A stretch of DNA of 64,000 nucleotides. Source: Actinomadura hibisca NBRC 15177. GTDB lineage: Bacteria > Actinomycetota > Actinomycetes > Streptosporangiales > Streptosporangiaceae. Below the pieces are notes generated by a model, which ran no database searches, had not been told where the DNA came from, and worked only from the letters and a program-made list of their open reading frames with translations. Shown here in pieces: positions 25,851 to 32,989 of the stretch; the stretch's first letter is position 1, and every line of letters starts with the position of its first letter. Location of the stretch: positions 32,484 to 96,483 of the forward strand of contig NZ_BCRO01000033.1 of assembly GCF_001552635.1 (NCBI RefSeq), read 5' to 3'. The position numbers and the translations under genes were made by a program.

Positions 25851-26396
25851 ATGGCAGATTCCTTTGAGCTCCTCCTGTCGGCCGAGCTGCCGCCGAGCCT
25901 GTCCGCCGACGAGGTCGCCGAGCTGAGCTGGCACACCGGTGCCGGTCCCCAGCCCGACGCCTTGACGATCGTGTCCGACTTCACCGAGGTCTTCGTCGAC
26001 GACGACGGCCGGTTCGAGTACGAGAACCTCCCTCGTCCTCTCCTCGGACCCCCTCGTGCGGCCTGGCGCATCGGCGGTGTCTGCCACGCCGCCCTGCTGC
26101 CCAAGGAGAAGGGCGGCTGGGCCCTCAGTGCCCGGCAGGAGCTCCACCCCGACGACTTTGATCTGTTCAACGGCTTACTACGTTGGCTCAAGGAGCACGC
26201 GACCGCCTTCGCCTGCCACACGCGTTTCTACGAGGAAGAAGATTTCGCCCCCGTCCGCGACGGCCGACTCGTCTTCTAGGGCGACGCCGTCCTGGTCGGC
26301 CCGCACGCCCACATCAACGGCACGCCGATGCGCGACGTCGTGGCCCGCCAAGCCGACTTCTACGGAGCCCATCTGGACGACCGCCTCATCGACTGA
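25851..26396 (+). pseudogene. Hypothetical gene interrupted by an in-frame amber codon
   Basis: The frame opens at ATG 25851 and reads 142 residues to TAG at 26277-26279 (end ...FAPVRDGRLVF). The same frame continues without interruption for 38 more codons to TGA at 26394-26396: GDAVLVGPHAHINGTPMRD, then VVARQADFYGAHLDDRLID. The continuation keeps the high third-position G/C and sensible composition of the upstream part, so the TAG looks like a recent nonsense change (one base from CAG, AAG, GAG or TGG) or a read-through site. The protein is soluble, acidic and not from a family I recognise; HTRFYEEEDFAPV is its most distinctive stretch. If not read through, a 142-residue protein is made. Confidence 0.6.
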
Positions 26397-26402
26397 GCAG
26401 GG

Positions 26403-27143
26403 TCACTCCTGTAGGGAGGCCCAGTTTCCGATCCGGTCGATCAGTTCGGGTGTCGCCGCGGCCTCCGCGTGGCCGAAACCGGGCTCGATCCACAGTTCGC
26501 GTGGCTCGCCCGCGGCCTCGAACAGCTGGCGGGCGTGCTCCAGCGGGAGGAACGCGTCGGCATCGCCGTGCACGACCAGCAACGGCACCGGCGCGATCCG
26601 CCCCACGACCTCGTGCGGCGCCTCGGGCACCGGGTCCCAGCCCTTGGCCGCGACGCGGGTGCGCCGCGCCAGCCGCACCGCCAGCCGTCCTGCCCGCCGC
26701 TCGATCGCCCAGTGGACGCGCCGCATCGGCACCGTGTCCCGGTAGTACCAACGGGCCGGGGCGCTCACCGTCACCACGGCGTCCACCGAACCGTGCAGCG
26801 CGGCGTGCCGCACCGCCACCGCGCCGCCCATCGAGAACCCCACCGTGACCACGCGCCCGTATCCCCGGCGACGGGCCGCCTCCACGGCCGCCTGGAGGTC
26901 GAGCACCTCCCGGTCACCGACCGTGGAGCGCCCACCGGAGCGGCCGTGCCCGCGAAAGTCGAACGCGACCACCCCGCCGTGCCGGTTGAGCGCCCCGGCG
27001 ATCCGGCGGAGCATCGGCTGCCGCCACGAGCAGGTGAACCCGTGCGCCAGCACGAAGCAGACCTCGTCCGGTCCGCGCAGGTATCCGGCGTCAAGCCGCA
27101 CGTCGTCCCGGGTGTAGAGCGTCAGCGGTTCCAGATTCTCCAC
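26403..27143 (-). CDS. Alpha/beta hydrolase
   Basis: 246 residues, GTG start at 27143. Fold landmarks in order: VCFVLAHGFTCSW (oxyanion loop after strand 3), VVAFDFRGHGRSGG, the nucleophile elbow VTVGFSMGGAVAV (Ser in GFSMGG), the acid in LLVVHGDADAFLPLEHA and the catalytic His in EPGFGHAEAA. All three triad residues are present. It is a cytosolic serine hydrolase of the lysophospholipase/esterase type, with no substrate evidence. It converges on the interrupted gene with only 6 bp between their ends. Confidence 0.88.
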   Translation of the reverse strand: MENLEPLTLYTRDDVRLDAGYLRGPDEVCFVLAHGFTCSWRQPMLRRIAGALNRHGGVVAFDFRGHGRSGGRSTVGDREVLDLQAAVEAARRRGYGRVVTVGFSMGGAVAVRHAALHGSVDAVVTVSAPARWYYRDTVPMRRVHWAIERRAGRLAVRLARRTRVAAKGWDPVPEAPHEVVGRIAPVPLLVVHGDADAFLPLEHARQLFEAAGEPRELWIEPGFGHAEAAATPELIDRIGNWASLQE

Positions 27144-27170
27144 GTCCCAATGATCGCCGATCCACGGAGG

Positions 27171-27548
27171 TCAGCGACAGAACAGCTCGTAGAGGTTGCC
27201 GCCCTCGTCGGCGAAGTAGACGCCGCGCGCGCCCAGGGGGTGGGCCTCGTCCACGCGGCCGTTGGCGGGAGCGTTCGGAGCGTCCCCGTAGGCGGCGTCC
27301 CGTTCCCGGAGGCGGGTCAGAGCTGTGTCGAAGGTGGCGGGGTCCGTCTCGAAGGCCAGGTGGACGCCCGTCGCGTCCGGCGCGGTCATGAAGTCCAGCG
27401 TCAGGTCGCCGTTCACCTTGACGGGCGTGAAGTGCCGCGCGTGGGGGTGCGGGCCGGTGTACTCCAGGCCCAGCACGTCGGCGAAGAAGCGGGCGGCCGC
27501 GTCGCCGTCGGGGGCGGGCACGATGGTGTGGTTCAGCGTGATCGTCAT
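27171..27548 (-). CDS. VOC-superfamily protein co-encoded with a TetR regulator
   Basis: 125 residues: TLNHTIVPAPDGDAAARFFADVLGLEYTGPHPHARHFTPVKVN and LHLAFETDPATFDTALTRLRERD-like second module (VHLAFETDPATF), ending GARGVYFADEGGNLYELFCR. The His in LNHT, the His in VHLAF and the terminal Glu in YELF can supply the metal site, so it is likely metal-binding, unlike the VOC protein near 20 kb. The ATG overlaps the stop of the TetR gene (ATGA), making one operon that the repressor probably autoregulates. Confidence 0.82.
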   Translation of the reverse strand: MTITLNHTIVPAPDGDAAARFFADVLGLEYTGPHPHARHFTPVKVNGDLTLDFMTAPDATGVHLAFETDPATFDTALTRLRERDAAYGDAPNAPANGRVDEAHPLGARGVYFADEGGNLYELFCR

Positions 27549-28207
27549 TCCGGCGTCCTCTCTCCGGTCGTCGCGCCGTGCAGGAACACCGCCAGGAAAT
27601 CCGTGAGGTCCGGGCGTCGCCGGGCCGGGGGCCGGGCCCAGGCGAGCACCGTGCCCATGAAGATCTCGGCGATCTGCTCCGGGGGCAGGCGCAGGGTGTC
27701 GCGGTCGGGTTCGAGCAGGGCGGTCAGCGCGTCGCGCGTCCGGTCCATCGCGGCGTCACGGTCGGGCGCCGGACGGCCGCCGGACGCGGGTCCGTCCGCC
27801 GAACGGACCCGGCCGCCGGACGCGGAGCCGTCCGTCCGCCGTCCGCCCCGGTCGTGGCCCGTCGCCTGCAAGGCCGCGATCACCTGGCCCATGCGGGCCA
27901 GGTACGTCTCGATCGCCGTCGCCGCCCCCGCCAGCCGGGTCGGCAGCGGGTCGGTCAAGGGGATCGCGGCGAGGTCCGCCAGCACCCGGTCCGGGCACAG
28001 CGCCTCCGCCAGGCACGCCTCCAGCAGCTCCCCCTTGTCGGCGAAGACGCGGAAGATCGTCGCCTCGCCGATGCCCGCCGCTCGGGCCACCTGGGCCGTC
28101 GTCACCGCGTCCCCGCGGGCGGCCACCAGCGGCAGGGCCGCCTGGACGATCATGCTGCGGCGCTCGTCGGCGGGCATGCCGCGGGCGCGGCGCGGGGAGG
28201 ACGGCAT
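27545..28207 (-). CDS. TetR/AcrR-family repressor with a repeat-expanded linker
   Basis: 220 residues. HTH: IVQAALPLVAARGDAVTTAQVARAAGIGEATIFRVFADKGELLEACLAEAL. The ligand domain is interrupted near residues 125-155 by a low-complexity Gly/Arg/Ser stretch (RTDGSASGGRVRSADGPASGG) produced by a 36-bp spaced duplication. A perfect 20-bp palindrome begins 14 bp upstream of the ATG, a probable autoregulatory operator. It is followed with a 4-bp overlap by the VOC gene, its likely regulated partner. Confidence 0.88.
   Translation of the reverse strand: MPSSPRRARGMPADERRSMIVQAALPLVAARGDAVTTAQVARAAGIGEATIFRVFADKGELLEACLAEALCPDRVLADLAAIPLTDPLPTRLAGAATAIETYLARMGQVIAALQATGHDRGGRRTDGSASGGRVRSADGPASGGRPAPDRDAAMDRTRDALTALLEPDRDTLRLPPEQIAEIFMGTVLAWARPPARRRPDLTDFLAVFLHGATTGERTPE
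27775..27825. repeat. 36-bp-period direct repeat inside the TetR gene
   Basis: GGCCGCCGGACGCGG occurs at 27775-27789 and 27811-27825, exactly 36 bp (12 codons) apart, with similar flanks (CCGTCCG). It encodes the repeated ASGGR in the linker. Confidence 0.75.
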
Positions 28208-28220
28208 GGGCCGACGCTAC

Positions 28221-28240
28221 GGAGTGAGCGCTCACTCCGT
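28221..28240. promoter_or_regulatory. Perfect 20-bp palindrome, probable TetR operator
   Basis: CGGAGTGAGCGCTCACTCCG is its own reverse complement over all 20 bases and lies 14 bp before the TetR ATG, on the side of its promoter and of the divergent riboswitch leader. Confidence 0.75.
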
Positions 28241-28274
28241 CAAGGGGGCGGCAGCGCGGCCGATCCGGAACGGC

Positions 28275-28440
28275 TGATAACGTTGCAGATCACGCGCGTC
28301 TCGGAGCGAAGTCCGGTGCGAATCCGGCGCTGTCCCGCAACTGTGTGCGCCCGTCTCGACGGCGGGCCGAGCCAGGTCGCCTCCGCGCGCCGACGACCAT
28401 CGACCTCGCGGAAGGCCGACCCGTCCCGTCTCGGGCCGCC
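28275..28440 (+). promoter_or_regulatory. Cobalamin (B12) riboswitch
   Basis: The leader of btuF carries the conserved core: TCCGGTGCGAATCCGG at 28311-28326 followed by CGCTGTCCCGCAACTGT, the B12-box with the CCCGCAACTGT signature, and GAGCCAGGTCGCC near 28369-28381, the matching 3' core. Boundaries are approximate. Binding of adenosylcobalamin in such elements reduces expression of the downstream genes. Here the AGGAGG ribosome site of btuF at 28457-28462 follows closely, so translational or transcriptional control are both possible. Confidence 0.92.
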
Positions 28441-28468
28441 CGTCTTCCCCGCAGCCAGGAGGCCCCTC

Positions 28469-29383
28469 GTGAGATCCGTACGCGCCCTGAGCGCCGTCAT
28501 CGTGGCCGGTGCCATGGCGCTGAGCGCCTGCGGCGGCAGCGGCAAGGACGACCAGGACAAGCCCGCCGCCCAGGGAGTGACCGTCCAGGCGGGCAACGGC
28601 AACGTGACCATCCCCGCCACTCCCAAGCGCATCGTGTCGCTCGCCCCCACCCACACCGAGACCCTGTTCGCCATCGGCGCCGGGTCCCAGGTCGTCGCCG
28701 TGGACGAGTACTCCACCCACCCGGCCGAGGCCCCCAAGACCAAGCTGTCGGGCTTCAAGCCCAACGCCGAGGCCATCATCGGCTACAAGCCCGACCTGGT
28801 CGTGATCTCCAACGACCAGGACGGCATCGTCAAGTCGCTGGAGAAGGTCAAGGTCCCGGTCCTGGTCGAGCCCGCCGCCGCCAAGCTCGACGAGGTCTAC
28901 GACCAGATCCTCGACCTCGGCAAGGCCACCGGCCGCACCGCGCAGGCCGAGCAGCTCACCGGCAGCATGCGCACCAAGATCCAGGAGACGGTGCGGGGCG
29001 CCGCGGCCGCCAAGGGCCTCAGCTACTACCACGAGCTCGACCAGCAGTCCCACACCGTGACCTCCAAGACCTTCATCGGGCAGGTCTACGGCCTGTTCGG
29101 GCTCCGCAACGTCGCCGACGCCGCCGACAAGACCGGCGGCGGCTACCCGCAGCTGTCCCGCGAGGCGCTGCTGAAGAGCAACCCCGACCTGGTCTTCCTC
29201 GCCGACACCAAGTGCTGCGGCCAGACCGCCGCCACCGTCGCCAAGCGTCCCGGCTGGGCGGGGCTGGCCGCCGTCAAGAAGGGGAACGTGGTCGAGCTGG
29301 ACGACGACATCGCCTCCCGCTGGGGTCCGCGCCTGCCCGAGCTGGTCACCACCATCGGCGACGCGGTCCGCAAGCACAAGTGA
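28469..29383 (+). CDS. btuF: Corrinoid ABC transporter substrate-binding lipoprotein (BtuF-like)
   Basis: 304 residues from the GTG at 28469, 6 nt after AGGAGG. Lipoprotein signal with LSAC, lipidated Cys at 21. The mature part is a helical-backbone binding protein of the Fe-siderophore/B12 class: PKRIVSLAPTHTETLFAIGAGSQVVAVDEYSTHPAEA, then KPDLVVIS, and AALLKSNPDLVFLADT-like (ALLKSNPDLVFLAD) in the second lobe. An unusual CC pair (TKCCGQTAATV) lies in lobe two. A B12 riboswitch upstream and the cbiZ gene in the same operon make corrinoids, not iron, the likely ligand. Confidence 0.88.
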   Translation: MRSVRALSAVIVAGAMALSACGGSGKDDQDKPAAQGVTVQAGNGNVTIPATPKRIVSLAPTHTETLFAIGAGSQVVAVDEYSTHPAEAPKTKLSGFKPNAEAIIGYKPDLVVISNDQDGIVKSLEKVKVPVLVEPAAAKLDEVYDQILDLGKATGRTAQAEQLTGSMRTKIQETVRGAAAAKGLSYYHELDQQSHTVTSKTFIGQVYGLFGLRNVADAADKTGGGYPQLSREALLKSNPDLVFLADTKCCGQTAATVAKRPGWAGLAAVKKGNVVELDDDIASRWGPRLPELVTTIGDAVRKHK

Positions 29384-30432
29384 CCCTCCTTCCCAAGGGC
29401 CTCCCCAACGGCGCGGCCCGGCTGCGGCCGGTCCAGCTCGCCGCGGCGCTGACGGTCCTGGCCGCCGCGCTGCTGGTCGGGCTGCTGGTCGGCGCCGCCG
29501 ATCTCCCGGTCGGCGGCGTCGTCAGGGAGCTGCTGGACCGGCTGCCGTGGGTCCACCTCGACTCGGGCCTGTCGCCGGTCGAGCAGAACGTGCTGTTCGA
29601 GCTGCGCCTGCCCCGCGTCCTGATGGGCGCGCTGGTCGGCGGGATGCTGGCCATGGCCGGGGCCGGTTACCAGGGCGTGTTCCGCAACCCGCTCGCCGAC
29701 CCCTACCTGCTGGGCGCCGCCGCCGGGGCGGGGGTCGGCGCGACGCTCGTGATCGTCGTGCTGCCCGGCGACCTGTCGTTCGGGGTTCCGCTGGCGGCGT
29801 TCGTCGGCGCGCTGGCCGGGGTCCTGCTCGCCTACGCGCTGGGCAACACCGCCGGGTCCGGCGCGGCGACGCTGGTCCTGGCCGGGGTCGCGGTCTCCAC
29901 ATTCCTGGCGGCGGTGCAGACCTTCCTCCAGCAGCTGCGCACCGAGGAGCTCCAGCGCGTCTACGCCTGGATCCTCGGCGGCGTCGGGTCCGCCGACTGG
30001 CGGCAGCTCGCCGTCGTGGCCCCGTACGCGCTGGTGTCCACCGGCGTGCTGCTGGCGCACGGGCGGCTGCTGGACGTGCTCGGCGTCGGCGACGAGGAGG
30101 CCACCTCGCTCGGACTGTCGGCGGCGCGTGTCAGGCTGGTGGTGCTGGCCGCGGCGTCGCTGGCGACGGCGTGCGCGGTCGCGCTCAGCGGGCTGATCGG
30201 GTTCGTGGGGATCGTGGTGCCGCACGTCGTGCGGCGGCTGGCGGGCGGCTCCTACCGCGTGGTGCTGCCGCTGTCGTTGCTGGGCGGGGCCGCGTTCCTG
30301 ACGCTGGCCGACCTCGTCGCGCGCACGGTGGTGGCCCCCGGCGAGCTGCCGCTGGGCGTGGTGACGGCGTTCATCGGCGGTCCCTTCTTCGTGCTGGTGC
30401 TGCGCGCCTCCCGGCGGCAGGTGGACACGTGA
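29380..30432 (+). CDS. btuC: Corrinoid ABC transporter permease (BtuC-like, FecCD family)
   Basis: 350 residues, GTG start overlapping the btuF stop (GTGA). About ten membrane helices with FecCD landmarks: LRLPRVLMGALVGGMLAMAGAGYQGVFRNPLADPYLLGAAAGAGVGA, AYALGNTAGSGAATLVLAGVAVSTFLAAVQTF, AWILGGVGSADW, the ATPase-coupling helix GDEEATSLGLSAARVRL, SGLIGFVGIVVPHVVRRLAG and GELPLGVVTAFIGGPFFVLVL. Function: inner-membrane channel for corrinoid import with BtuD. Regulation through the upstream riboswitch. Confidence 0.92.
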   Translation: MTLLPKGLPNGAARLRPVQLAAALTVLAAALLVGLLVGAADLPVGGVVRELLDRLPWVHLDSGLSPVEQNVLFELRLPRVLMGALVGGMLAMAGAGYQGVFRNPLADPYLLGAAAGAGVGATLVIVVLPGDLSFGVPLAAFVGALAGVLLAYALGNTAGSGAATLVLAGVAVSTFLAAVQTFLQQLRTEELQRVYAWILGGVGSADWRQLAVVAPYALVSTGVLLAHGRLLDVLGVGDEEATSLGLSAARVRLVVLAAASLATACAVALSGLIGFVGIVVPHVVRRLAGGSYRVVLPLSLLGGAAFLTLADLVARTVVAPGELPLGVVTAFIGGPFFVLVLRASRRQVDT

Positions 30433-31199
30433 CGGTCGAGGTCGCGGGCCTGTCGGTGGAGCTGGACGGCCGGACGGTGCTCCGCGACGTGACCATGCGC
30501 GCGCCCGCCGGTTCCTGGACGGCCGTCATCGGCCCGAACGGCGCGGGCAAGTCCACGCTGCTGCGCGCCGTCCTGGGGCTGCGTCCCGCGCGCGGCGAGA
30601 TCTCCGTCGCGGGCGCCGACCCGCGCGCCCTCAAGCCGCGCCGCCGCGCCCGCCTGGTCGCCTACGCGCCGCAGTCGCCGAACCTGCCGTCCGCCATGAC
30701 CGTCTTCGACTACACCCTGCTGGGCCGCTCCCCCTACATCCCGCACCTGGGCCGCGAGAGCGCCCGCGACCGGGCCGTGGCGGACGAGGTCCTGGAGCGC
30801 CTCGACCTCACCGGCCTCGCCGCCCGCGAGCTGGGCCACCTGTCGGGCGGCGAGCGGCAGCGCGTCGTGCTCGCCCGCGCGCTGGCGCAGCAGACCTCGG
30901 TGCTGCTGCTGGACGAGCCCACCACCGCCCTGGACATCGGCCACCAGCAGCAGGTCATGGAGCTGATCGACCGGTTGCGGCTCGCCGACGGGCTGACGGT
31001 CGTCACCACCATCCACGACCTGACGCTCGCCGGGCAGTACGCCGACGGCCTGGTGCTGCTGTCGGGCGGCCGGGTCGCCGCCGCCGGGCCGCCCGCCGAG
31101 GTGCTGACCCGCCGTATGATCGCCGAGCACTTCGACGCGCGCGTGCACGTGTCCCCCGGCCCCGACGGCCGTCCCGTCCTGTCCCTGGAGCGCCCGTGA
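30429..31199 (+). CDS. btuD: Corrinoid ABC transporter ATPase (BtuD-like)
   Basis: 256 residues, GTG start overlapping the permease stop. Walker A AVIGPNGAGKSTLLRAVLG, Q-loop AYAPQSPNLP, signature LSGGERQRVVLARALAQQ, Walker B VLLLDEPTTALDIGHQ, switch His in TTIHDLTLAGQYAD. All nucleotide-binding residues are intact. It powers the BtuC channel and overlaps the next gene, cbiZ, by 4 bp, so the whole operon is translationally linked. Confidence 0.93.
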   Translation: MTVEVAGLSVELDGRTVLRDVTMRAPAGSWTAVIGPNGAGKSTLLRAVLGLRPARGEISVAGADPRALKPRRRARLVAYAPQSPNLPSAMTVFDYTLLGRSPYIPHLGRESARDRAVADEVLERLDLTGLAARELGHLSGGERQRVVLARALAQQTSVLLLDEPTTALDIGHQQQVMELIDRLRLADGLTVVTTIHDLTLAGQYADGLVLLSGGRVAAAGPPAEVLTRRMIAEHFDARVHVSPGPDGRPVLSLERP

Positions 31200-32002
31200 A
31201 CCCCGAGTTGTTCTGGCGCGAGGAGGACGGCGTCCGCCTCGGCGCCACCGTCTGGCGCGCGGGCGACGGCCTGCGCGCGGTCTCCTCGGCGATGGTCGGC
31301 GGCGGCATCGGCCCCGCCCGCTGGGTGCTGAACGCCCAGGTCGCCGGGGTCTACGCCCGCATGGACCCCGAGGCCCACCTCCACGAGCTGGCCGCCGCCT
31401 ACGGCCTGGACGGTCCCGGCGTCGGGATGTTGACGGCCGCCTCGGTGAGCCGCACCTTCCTGCGCTCCGACGGCGGTGTGCACGCCTCCGCCACCGTCGG
31501 CCTGCGCGTGCCGACCTGGGCCGCCGCGCCCGAGGACACGGCCGACCCGGAGCTCGCGCCGATCACCGCCTGGCGGCCCGGCACCGTCAACATCGTGGTC
31601 GCCGTTCCCGTGCCGCTCACCGACGCCGCGCTGGTCAACGCCGTCATCACCGTCACCGAGGCCAAGACGCAGGCGCTGCTGGAGGCGGGCTACCCCGGGA
31701 CCGGCACCGCCTCCGACGCCGTCTGCGTCACCGCGCCCGAAGGCGGCGACGCCGAGCCGTTCGCGGGGCCGCGCTCGGTGTGGGGCGCGCGCGTCGCCCG
31801 CGCCGTGCACGCCGCCGTGCACGCCGGGGCCGTCGACTACACGGCGATGCTCGACGCCCGCGACGCCGCCGAACGCGGTACTCCCGCGCCCCGCGACGCT
31901 GAACTCGGCATCCCCGAAATCCGCACCCCCGAACGCGGCACCCTCGAAGACCGCGCCGCCGGACGCTCCGCTCCCGAGCCCCGCACCGCCGAACAGCGCT
32001 GA
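31196..32002 (+). CDS. cbiZ: Adenosylcobinamide amidohydrolase CbiZ with repeat tail
   Basis: 268 residues, GTG start overlapping the btuD stop. CbiZ family features: SSAMVGGGIGPARWVLNAQV, TAASVSRTFLRSDGGVHASATVGL with the T-W-A-A following, GTVNIVVAVPVPLTDAALVNAVITVTEAKTQALLEAG and TGTASDAVCVTAP...FAGPRSVWGARVARAVHAAV. CbiZ cleaves adenosylcobinamide to adenosylcobyric acid, letting imported incomplete corrinoids re-enter B12 synthesis. The last ~45 residues are not part of the family: four 10-residue repeats (ERGTPAPRDA, ELGIPEIRTP, ERGTLEDRAA, GRSAPEPRTA). They look disordered and dispensable. Confidence 0.9.
   Translation: MNPELFWREEDGVRLGATVWRAGDGLRAVSSAMVGGGIGPARWVLNAQVAGVYARMDPEAHLHELAAAYGLDGPGVGMLTAASVSRTFLRSDGGVHASATVGLRVPTWAAAPEDTADPELAPITAWRPGTVNIVVAVPVPLTDAALVNAVITVTEAKTQALLEAGYPGTGTASDAVCVTAPEGGDAEPFAGPRSVWGARVARAVHAAVHAGAVDYTAMLDARDAAERGTPAPRDAELGIPEIRTPERGTLEDRAAGRSAPEPRTAEQR
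31871..31999 (+). repeat. 30-nt in-frame tandem repeats at the 3' end of cbiZ
   Basis: Units of exactly 30 nt start at 31871, 31901, 31931 and 31961, each opening GAACKCGG-like (GAACGCGGTA, GAACTCGGCA, GAACGCGGCA, GGACGCTCCG), with a partial fifth at 31991. They encode 10-residue repeats and run up to the stop codon. Confidence 0.85.
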
Positions 32003-32046
32003 GCACCGGCCGCCGCGACATCCCGGAACGTCGCGGCGGCCGGTGC
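32003..32046 (+). terminator. Terminator of the btuFCD-cbiZ operon
   Basis: A perfect 17-bp stem: GCACCGGCCGCCGCGAC at 32003-32019 pairs with 32030-32046, 10-nt loop, beginning directly after the cbiZ stop. No T-run. Confidence 0.75.
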
Positions 32047-32104
32047 AGGGCCAGCGCTCTGTTGTGACTTCACCTCCTCCCGTCTCGTCGGCTCGGAAGC
32101 CCGA

Positions 32105-32911
32105 TCACCCCGCGTGGGGAAGCGGGAAGCCGTTCAGCGAGTGCAGTCCCGTCGGCGGTTCGGGTTCGGCGTCCGGCCATCTCCCGGCCGCCGGGCGTCC
32201 CCCGGCCTGGGTGAGGGCGTCCACGCGGCGGCGCGCCCGCTCGGCCTCCGTGCGCGCGGCGTCGCGTTCGGCGGTGAGGGCGTGCAGGGCCGCGCGCATC
32301 TCCTCGGCGGTGCGGGCCAGCCGCCAGTTCCGCTGCTCGCACTCGTGCAGGCGCGCCTGGGCCTGGTCGCGGGCGGCGACGGCCTCGGCCGCCTCGGCGC
32401 GCATCCGTTCCACGTCCTGCTCGGCGGCGTCGGCCCGCGCGCGAGCGGCGGCGACCTCCCGCCACGCGGCCTCGGCCTGCCGCTGGGACGCATCGCGCTC
32501 GCCCTGCGCGACGGCGACCTCCGCCGTCGCCTCGGCGCGCACGGCGGAGACCCGGCGCTCCACGCCCGCCACGCTCAGCTCGGACGTCAACGAACCGGCG
32601 AGCTGGTCGGCGACCTGCTCCAGCCGCTCCACCATCTCCCACGTCCAGGCGACCTGCCCGGTCAGGCCGGGTGCCTGACGCCCCTGGTCGCGGCGGTCAC
32701 GGGCGGCGCGCTCGCACGCGCCGCCGTCCTCCTGGCAGTAGCGGACGGTGCGCGCGCCGCGCACCGGCTGCGGGACGGGCCGTCCGCACCCCGCGCAGGG
32801 CCACACCGCGACCGGGTCGCCGACCCGCGCCACCTCGGCCCCGGCCGGGACGGGGACCTCGTCCTCCCCAGAGGGAAAGGGCGCCACCTTCAGATCCGCC
32901 TGGTCCGTCAT
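32105..32911 (-). CDS. Zinc-finger-like and coiled-coil protein, function unknown
   Basis: 268 residues from the ATG at 32911. Residues 35-70 hold a small Cys cluster, PCAGCGRPVPQPV and RTVRYCQEDGGACERAARDRRDQ (CxxC, then CxxxxxxC), like a short zinc finger. Residues ~90-235 are a long Ala/Glu/Arg coiled coil (VERRVSAVRAEATAEVAVAQGERDASQRQAEAAWREVAAARARADAAEQDVERMRAEAAEAVAARDQAQARL, in heptads). The C-terminus is Pro/Gly-rich. The layout recalls KfrA-like or plasmid-partition helper proteins, but similarity is only architectural. It sits alone between the B12 operon and an acyl-CoA ligase gene. Confidence 0.6.
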   Translation of the reverse strand: MTDQADLKVAPFPSGEDEVPVPAGAEVARVGDPVAVWPCAGCGRPVPQPVRGARTVRYCQEDGGACERAARDRRDQGRQAPGLTGQVAWTWEMVERLEQVADQLAGSLTSELSVAGVERRVSAVRAEATAEVAVAQGERDASQRQAEAAWREVAAARARADAAEQDVERMRAEAAEAVAARDQAQARLHECEQRNWRLARTAEEMRAALHALTAERDAARTEAERARRRVDALTQAGGRPAAGRWPDAEPEPPTGLHSLNGFPLPHAG

Positions 32912-32989
32912 GTGCAGTGGTACGCCAACGGACACGGGCGCGTTCAACGTTCACGCCAACGATTTCGGTCCTTTGCAGGAACCTCCCCC

